NCBI GenBank assembly: GCA_002345675.1
Contig: DDWL01000014.1
Span: forward strand, 1 to 63,609
DNA: 63,609 nt
Origin: Bacteroidales bacterium UBA2287
GTDB taxonomy: Bacteria > Bacteroidota > Bacteroidia > Bacteroidales > Tenuifilaceae
Direction: 5' to 3'
Shown here: piece by piece, positions 59,203 through 63,609 of the stretch
Numbering within the stretch: the first letter of the stretch is position 1
How the letters are laid out: each line of letters opens with the position of its first letter
Notes under the pieces: model-generated
Database searches by the model: none
Seen by the model: the letters and a program-made list of their open reading frames with translations, nothing else
What the model was told of the DNA's origin: nothing
Position numbers and translations under genes: made by a program

Positions 59203-61719
59203 CTATATCTTCAACCCAATAACCGTAATATCATCAAGCTGGTCATTCCCATCAATCCATCGAAAAAAGGTGTCCTCAACAATATTCTTTTGGTCGTCCA
59301 TTATTTTTGAACCAAAGCCCTCAACAAGCTTTCGGAACCTCTCCTTTCCAAACTTTGTTCTCATGTCGTCGCCTCCGAGCTGACTGCGATAGCCATCGCT
59401 AAAAATATAAATCTGATCGCCAGGTTCAACATCTATTCGGTGCGACTTATACGGATTCATTCGTGGAAAAAACGAAACAGGCATTGTGTCGGCCTTATAC
59501 TCAACAAGCCTATCCTTACCTTCCGAAATCGAAGCTTTAACCAACCAAAGCGAATGGTTTGCGCCTGAATACTCAATATACGAATTCCCTTTTGTATAAC
59601 TTATAAGGGCAATATCGAGTCCATCCTGCTGGTCGCCAATTCGACCAGTTTGCTTAAACGAGTCGATTACAAAAAGCCTTAAATTGTTAAGAATATCCGA
59701 TGGCTCGGTTACGCCTCTACCCATTAACTCGGTAAGTGCCGAAATACCAAGCATGCTCATAAACCCACCCGGAACGCCGTGTCCTGTACAGTCGGCAAGG
59801 GCAAGGTGAATTGTATCATTTTTTGGATACGCCCAGTAAAAGTCGCCGCTAACCACATCCTTTGGGAAAAACATAATAAAATGATCGCTGAAGTAGCGCT
59901 CAAAAATTTCGGGCGATGGTAGCAACGCAGCCTGAATGCTCGAAGCATAGTCGATACTATCGGTTAGTAACCAGTTAAACCTTTCGAGTTGTTCGCTCTT
60001 ATCCTTAAGCAGCTCTTGCTGCTTCTCAAGTTCGTCGCGCTGGTTAAGAATCTCTTCCTTTTGGCTTATAATCTCTTCGTTTTTCTGCTGAACCTCTTGA
60101 ATTTTTGTCGAAAGCTGATTATTAGCATCTCGCTTAACCCTAAATTGCCTGTATAAAAGTAAAAGAACAATAAGAAGTAGCACTAATATACTAACCGAAA
60201 CAACGGAATGAAAGCGTTGAGAACTTATTAATTTTTCGGCTTGCGAAAGTTCAAAATCGCGTATCTTTTTTTCCCTTTCGAGTTCGGCAATCTCTTTCTC
60301 CTTTTGGCTTATATTGAAAAGAACCTCCATTTGAGCAAGTTTATTGGCCCTTTCGAACGAAAATAGGCTATCGTTTATATTCGAATACACTTTATGGTGA
60401 TAAAGCGCTAAATTGGGTTGTCCCTGCTTTTCGTAAATTTCGCTTAGTAACTTATGAATATCTCGTTTCGTCTTCGATAATGAACTACCCTCAAGTTCTT
60501 TTTGAGTTAAAAGGGCTATTTTAAGTGCCTCGCTGGTGTTTCCCAATTTAAATTTAACTTTCGAGATGCTAACCATTAAGCCCAAGTACGAAAGTTTTGT
60601 ACCTGTTTCCTTCTGAAAGGTTAAGGCTATGTTATACTTACTTAAAGCCTCTTTAAACATTGCTAATGAAACAAAAACATCGCCATAGCACTCATTAACA
60701 AGGGCAAGACCATATTTATCGCCAATATCCTTAAAAAAACTCTCGGCCTGACTAAGATACTGCAATGATGAGTCGGAACTATTTACCTTATTATATACTA
60801 ACCCCAAAGCAAGCAAACTATTGGCTAAGCCTTTATTGTCTTTTATTAATTCGTAATTTCGCTTTGCCTTTCGATAGTATTTTTTTGCTTCGGCATAGTT
60901 CGACAACTCGTTATAAATATCGCCTATATTAATTTGAGTTGAAGCTAATGAGGCGTAGTTTTTCGATTTTTCGAAAATTTGAAGTGCTTCAAAGTAGCTT
61001 CGAAGGGCAACATCGAAAGCACCAATTTCTTTACTTACAATCCCAATACTTAAACGAATCGATGCAACACCAATGCTATCGTTTGTATTAATAAAGTAAT
61101 CGAGGGCTTTTTGGTAGTATAAAATTGATTTAGAGTAGTTTGCCTGTTGCCTATATAGTGCAGCAAGGTTATTATACATCATGGCTACTCCATGACCAAT
61201 TTTTAGCTGCTCCTGAATTTCGAGGGCTTTGGTAAAGTAGTAAATTGCTTTCGACATATCGCCCTGCGAATACTCTAACTTACCATGCATTCCGTAGGTA
61301 ACCGATATTCCGTGTAGTGCTTTTTGTCGAATCCAACTTCCTTTATTTCTACCTAAAATTTGACTAAAAACGAATAACCCCGAGTCGAGGTGCATCCGGG
61401 CAATATCCATGTTTTTCCCCATTTTAACATACAGCAAAGCAATCGATGTATGTAAAACGCCTTTGTAGTAGTAAAGTGTCGAATCGGAGGGTTTGTCAAT
61501 TTTGCTGCTTTGTGCGCAGCTCATGCCCTTTTTTAACCAGTAAATCGATGAGTCGGGATTTGTTTTCTCGAATTGCCTTGCAATTTTAATGCATATATCA
61601 ACTCGTACCGTATCGGGTTTTGGGCTCCTTAACTCGTTATAAAGCGAATCGACGCCTCCAGCTTGTGTGCTAAAAGTGAAAAAGAGTAAGTAAATAAGTA
61701 AGGCTAAACGCCTATTCAT
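59203..61719 (-). CDS. TPR sensor with SpoIIE/PP2C serine phosphatase domain
   Basis: An 838-residue membrane signalling protein. A signal peptide (ATG at 61719; a longer start at 61788 is unlikely) is followed by about eight TPRs to residue 450 (AMMYNNLAALYRQQANYSKSI, IGDIYNELSNYAEAKKYYRKA). A helix at about 500-520 spans the membrane, a Gln/Glu-rich coiled coil follows (about 535-600) and the SpoIIE-type PP2C domain closes the protein (DCTGHGVPGGFMSMLG near 643, IFSDGYRSQLGGDD near 795). It dephosphorylates serine in STAS-type partners; the SiaB-like kinases at 21618-23960 are candidate counterparts. Confidence 0.9.
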   Translation of the reverse strand: MNRRLALLIYLLFFTFSTQAGGVDSLYNELRSPKPDTVRVDICIKIARQFEKTNPDSSIYWLKKGMSCAQSSKIDKPSDSTLYYYKGVLHTSIALLYVKMGKNMDIARMHLDSGLFVFSQILGRNKGSWIRQKALHGISVTYGMHGKLEYSQGDMSKAIYYFTKALEIQEQLKIGHGVAMMYNNLAALYRQQANYSKSILYYQKALDYFINTNDSIGVASIRLSIGIVSKEIGAFDVALRSYFEALQIFEKSKNYASLASTQINIGDIYNELSNYAEAKKYYRKAKRNYELIKDNKGLANSLLALGLVYNKVNSSDSSLQYLSQAESFFKDIGDKYGLALVNECYGDVFVSLAMFKEALSKYNIALTFQKETGTKLSYLGLMVSISKVKFKLGNTSEALKIALLTQKELEGSSLSKTKRDIHKLLSEIYEKQGQPNLALYHHKVYSNINDSLFSFERANKLAQMEVLFNISQKEKEIAELEREKKIRDFELSQAEKLISSQRFHSVVSVSILVLLLIVLLLLYRQFRVKRDANNQLSTKIQEVQQKNEEIISQKEEILNQRDELEKQQELLKDKSEQLERFNWLLTDSIDYASSIQAALLPSPEIFERYFSDHFIMFFPKDVVSGDFYWAYPKNDTIHLALADCTGHGVPGGFMSMLGISALTELMGRGVTEPSDILNNLRLFVIDSFKQTGRIGDQQDGLDIALISYTKGNSYIEYSGANHSLWLVKASISEGKDRLVEYKADTMPVSFFPRMNPYKSHRIDVEPGDQIYIFSDGYRSQLGGDDMRTKFGKERFRKLVEGFGSKIMDDQKNIVEDTFFRWIDGNDQLDDITVIGLKI

Positions 61720-61817
61720 GATTGAATTATACTTTGTTACTAAAAATAAAGTTATTGCTTTTTTTTCAGTTAACAACCTTTTGTTCAAAAAAGAAAAGTA
61801 AAATTCTAAACAACCGA

Positions 61818-63404
61818 TTAAAACTCGGATGTAAAGTGGAAATTTATTTCAGGGAACTTTTCTATAGCCATTTGCAGGGAGTAGGGCGAATCGGCTAAAA
61901 ACACGTCGCGGCCATGCTTATCGAAGGCAAGGTTTGTGTACTTGCGCTTTTTAAAATCGTCGAGTTGTTCCTTATTTGTGCTCTCAAACCAGCAAGCTTT
62001 ATGAAGCGAAATAGACTCGTATCGGCAAGTTGCCCCATACTCGTGCTCGAGACGGTACTGAATAACATCGAACTGAAGTGCTCCAACTGTGCCTATAATT
62101 TTTCGACCGTTGGTTTTTAAAGTAAAAAGCTGCGCAACACCTTCGTCCATTAGCTGGTCGACTCCCTTTGCCAACTGCTTATACTTTAGTGGATCGCCAT
62201 TTTCGATATAGCGGAAAAGTTCAGGCGAAAAACTTGGAATGCCTCTAAATCGCAAGGCCTCTCCTTCTGTTATTGTATCGCCAATACGAAAGTTCCCAGT
62301 ATCGTGCAAACCAATAATATCGCCAGGAAACGCTAAGTCGATTATCGACTTTTTGTCGGCCATAAAGGCCGTTGGGCTCGAGAATTTTATTCTTTTTTCG
62401 CTTCGTACATGAAAGTAGGGCTTATTGCGCTCAAAAATTCCCGAACATATTTTTAAAAAGGCAATCCTGTCGCGATGGTTTGGATCCATGTTAGCATGAA
62501 TTTTAAAAACAAACCCCGAAAGGTTCTCTTCGAGAGGCTGCACTTCGCGACTTTCGGTAACTATTTTTCGGGGCGACGGAGCAATGGCAATGAAGCAATC
62601 CAACAATTCTTGAACACCAAAATTATTAAGCGCACTTCCAAAGAAAACAGGCGCAACTTCGCCAGCCAGGTAGGTGTTTATATCGAAATCGGAGTAAACC
62701 CCGTTAACCAGTTCTAAATCATCTCGTAGAGTATTTGCCGATGCAGCTCCAATATTATGGTCGAGCAGCTCCGACTTAAGGTCGGTAATTTCTATAACAT
62801 CATCGGCTACACGCTGCTTGTCGTCGGCAAAAAATAGGTTTAACTTCTTCTCGTACATATTATAAACCCCCTGAAACTGGGGTCCCATTCCTATTGGCCA
62901 GCTTAATGGACGAACCTTTATGTTTAACTCCTTCTCAATTTCGTCGAGCAGTTCAAAGGCATCCTTACCGGGTCGGTCGAGTTTATTGGCAAAAACAATA
63001 ACCGGAGTATTACGCATTCGGCAAACGTTCATCAGCTTGCGGGTTTGCGTTTCAACCCCTTTGGCACAGTCGATAACAATAATAACGCTGTCGACAGCGG
63101 TGAGTGTACGGTATGTATCTTCGGCAAAATCTTCGTGACCAGGAGTATCGAGAATATTCACCTTAATGCCTTTATAGTCGAACCCCATAACAGCAGTAGC
63201 TACCGAAATACCACGCTGGCGTTCAATTTCCATAAAGTCCGAAGTGGCAGTTTTTTTAATTTTATTGCTTTTAACAGCTCCTGCAACGTGAATAGCTCCT
63301 CCAAAAAGGAGCAATTTTTCGGTTAGGGTAGTTTTTCCAGCATCGGGATGACTAATAATGGCAAACGTTCGCCTACGGAGAACCTCGGTACTTAGAAGAG
63401 ACAT
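61818..63404 (-). CDS. prfC: peptide chain release factor 3 (RF3)
   Basis: A 528-residue translational GTPase that releases RF1/RF2 from the ribosome. G motifs: SHPDAGKTTLTEKLLLFGG (G1), QRGISVATAV (G2), DTPGHEDFAEDTYR (G3) and FANKLDRPGKDAFEL (G4). Full length for the family, with the RF3 C-terminal domain (GALQFDVIQYRLEHEYGA). Monocistronic with its own promoter just upstream. Confidence 0.97.
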   Translation of the reverse strand: MSLLSTEVLRRRTFAIISHPDAGKTTLTEKLLLFGGAIHVAGAVKSNKIKKTATSDFMEIERQRGISVATAVMGFDYKGIKVNILDTPGHEDFAEDTYRTLTAVDSVIIVIDCAKGVETQTRKLMNVCRMRNTPVIVFANKLDRPGKDAFELLDEIEKELNIKVRPLSWPIGMGPQFQGVYNMYEKKLNLFFADDKQRVADDVIEITDLKSELLDHNIGAASANTLRDDLELVNGVYSDFDINTYLAGEVAPVFFGSALNNFGVQELLDCFIAIAPSPRKIVTESREVQPLEENLSGFVFKIHANMDPNHRDRIAFLKICSGIFERNKPYFHVRSEKRIKFSSPTAFMADKKSIIDLAFPGDIIGLHDTGNFRIGDTITEGEALRFRGIPSFSPELFRYIENGDPLKYKQLAKGVDQLMDEGVAQLFTLKTNGRKIIGTVGALQFDVIQYRLEHEYGATCRYESISLHKACWFESTNKEQLDDFKKRKYTNLAFDKHGRDVFLADSPYSLQMAIEKFPEINFHFTSEF

Positions 63405-63424
63405 ATTGTAATTTATTTGGAGCG

Positions 63425-63432
63425 CAAAGGTA
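63425..63432 (-). promoter_or_regulatory. -7 promoter element for prfC
   Basis: TACCTTTG on the minus strand, 20 nt before the prfC ATG, predicts a very short leader. Confidence 0.6.
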
Positions 63433-63492
63433 AGAAATTAGTGCAATATCTTTTAAGACTTAAAAAGTAAAAGCAGGGTAACCGCATTTAAA

Positions 63493-63590
63493 AAATAGTG
63501 TCCCGTTAGGGACAAAATATCGGTAAAAGATATTACAAAACCCAATTTCTCTGTGCCGTTAGGTACAGAATATTCCGTACCTAACGGCAC
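63493..63590. repeat. palindromic repeats with CCGTTAG core
   Basis: GTCCCGTTAGGGAC (63501-63514 region) is followed by a long hairpin with perfect 14-bp arms, GTGCCGTTAGGTAC (63553-63566) and GTACCTAACGGCAC (63577-63590), loop AGAATATTCC. The remaining bases to the window edge hold nothing else recognisable. Confidence 0.65.
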
Positions 63591-63609
63591 GGTTTTCATA
63601 TACTGTATG

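Overview
The window reads as chromosomal DNA of a member of the Bacteroidota, most likely an anaerobic or microaerophilic, non-pathogen-like lineage of the Bacteroidales/Marinilabiliales type. Support: start codons lack a Shine-Dalgarno sequence, several genes have the Bacteroidota -7 element TAnnTTTG (TACCTTTG, TATCTTTG), lipoproteins have Bacteroidota-style lipoboxes, and many products belong to families largely confined to this phylum (DUF6340, DUF6588, DUF6599, DUF6272/SiaB-like, DUF3570/DUF4266). There is no plasmid, phage or large mobile element; synteny is broken only by one REP-associated transposase and by many short palindromic intergenic repeats.

Layout. (1) 55-2427: a lipoprotein GH13 amylase. 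(2) 2586-12307, minus strand: a sulfur-respiration locus. It holds a sensor without an output domain, then PsrABC-type molybdopterin oxidoreductase, two YeeE/YedE half-transporters, a rhodanese lacking its catalytic Cys, a divergent TatC and a MobB-like P-loop protein. The order suggests one operon that makes, exports and feeds a periplasmic polysulfide/thiosulfate-type reductase. (3) 12542-17958: M28 peptidase, orphan antitoxin, FabG, DUF6340 lipoprotein, M48 protease. (4) 18146-34811: YgfK, two tandem-domain GHKL (SiaB-like) proteins, an Lrp-type regulator divergent from a fold-type II PLP enzyme, a threonine-synthase-like enzyme, a fused [2Fe-2S]/molybdenum hydroxylase, SsnA, then a RAYT flanked by REP palindromes, and a DUF362/DUF6599 pair. 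YgfK, SsnA and the Mo hydroxylase are the core markers of the selenium-dependent molybdenum hydroxylase (purine/urate-type) catabolic system; the two PLP enzymes and the Lrp regulator make this a non-canonical version. (5) 35074-39490: DUF6588 protein, tRNA-Lys, and a cell-wall-recycling-like operon (DUF554, AmgK-like kinase fused to a RapZ C-terminal domain, a 43-residue zinc-ribbon-like protein, MurU-like nucleotidyltransferase). (6) 39694-42708: thioredoxin, ApbE, DUF4266, DUF3570 operon. (7) 43197-49029: TrmD, serine hydrolase, dihydroorotate-dehydrogenase-like protein, class II photolyase, nucleotide-pyrophosphatase-like lipoprotein. (8) 49054-54270, minus strand: a Panacea-type toxin-antitoxin pair, an ankyrin/beta-barrel protein with a small lipoprotein, and a LexA-like S24 regulator next to a DNA-repair-type radical SAM protein. 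(9) 54656-63404: ABC-F ATPase, DUF364 protein overlapping an unusual membrane/NTPase fusion, TPR-SpoIIE phosphatase and peptide release factor 3.

A second layer is the intergenic space. At least seven families of short palindromic or low-complexity repeats occur here. Several sit exactly between a stop codon and the next start codon, one supplies the last codons and the stop of a gene, and two 142-143 bp elements look like MITEs. The strongest candidates for new biology are the YgfK/SsnA/Mo-hydroxylase cluster with its PLP enzymes, the membrane-transporter/NTPase fusion at 57419, the kinase-RapZ fusion operon, and the stop-to-start inverted repeats. All functional assignments are by reading of motifs; no database search was run.
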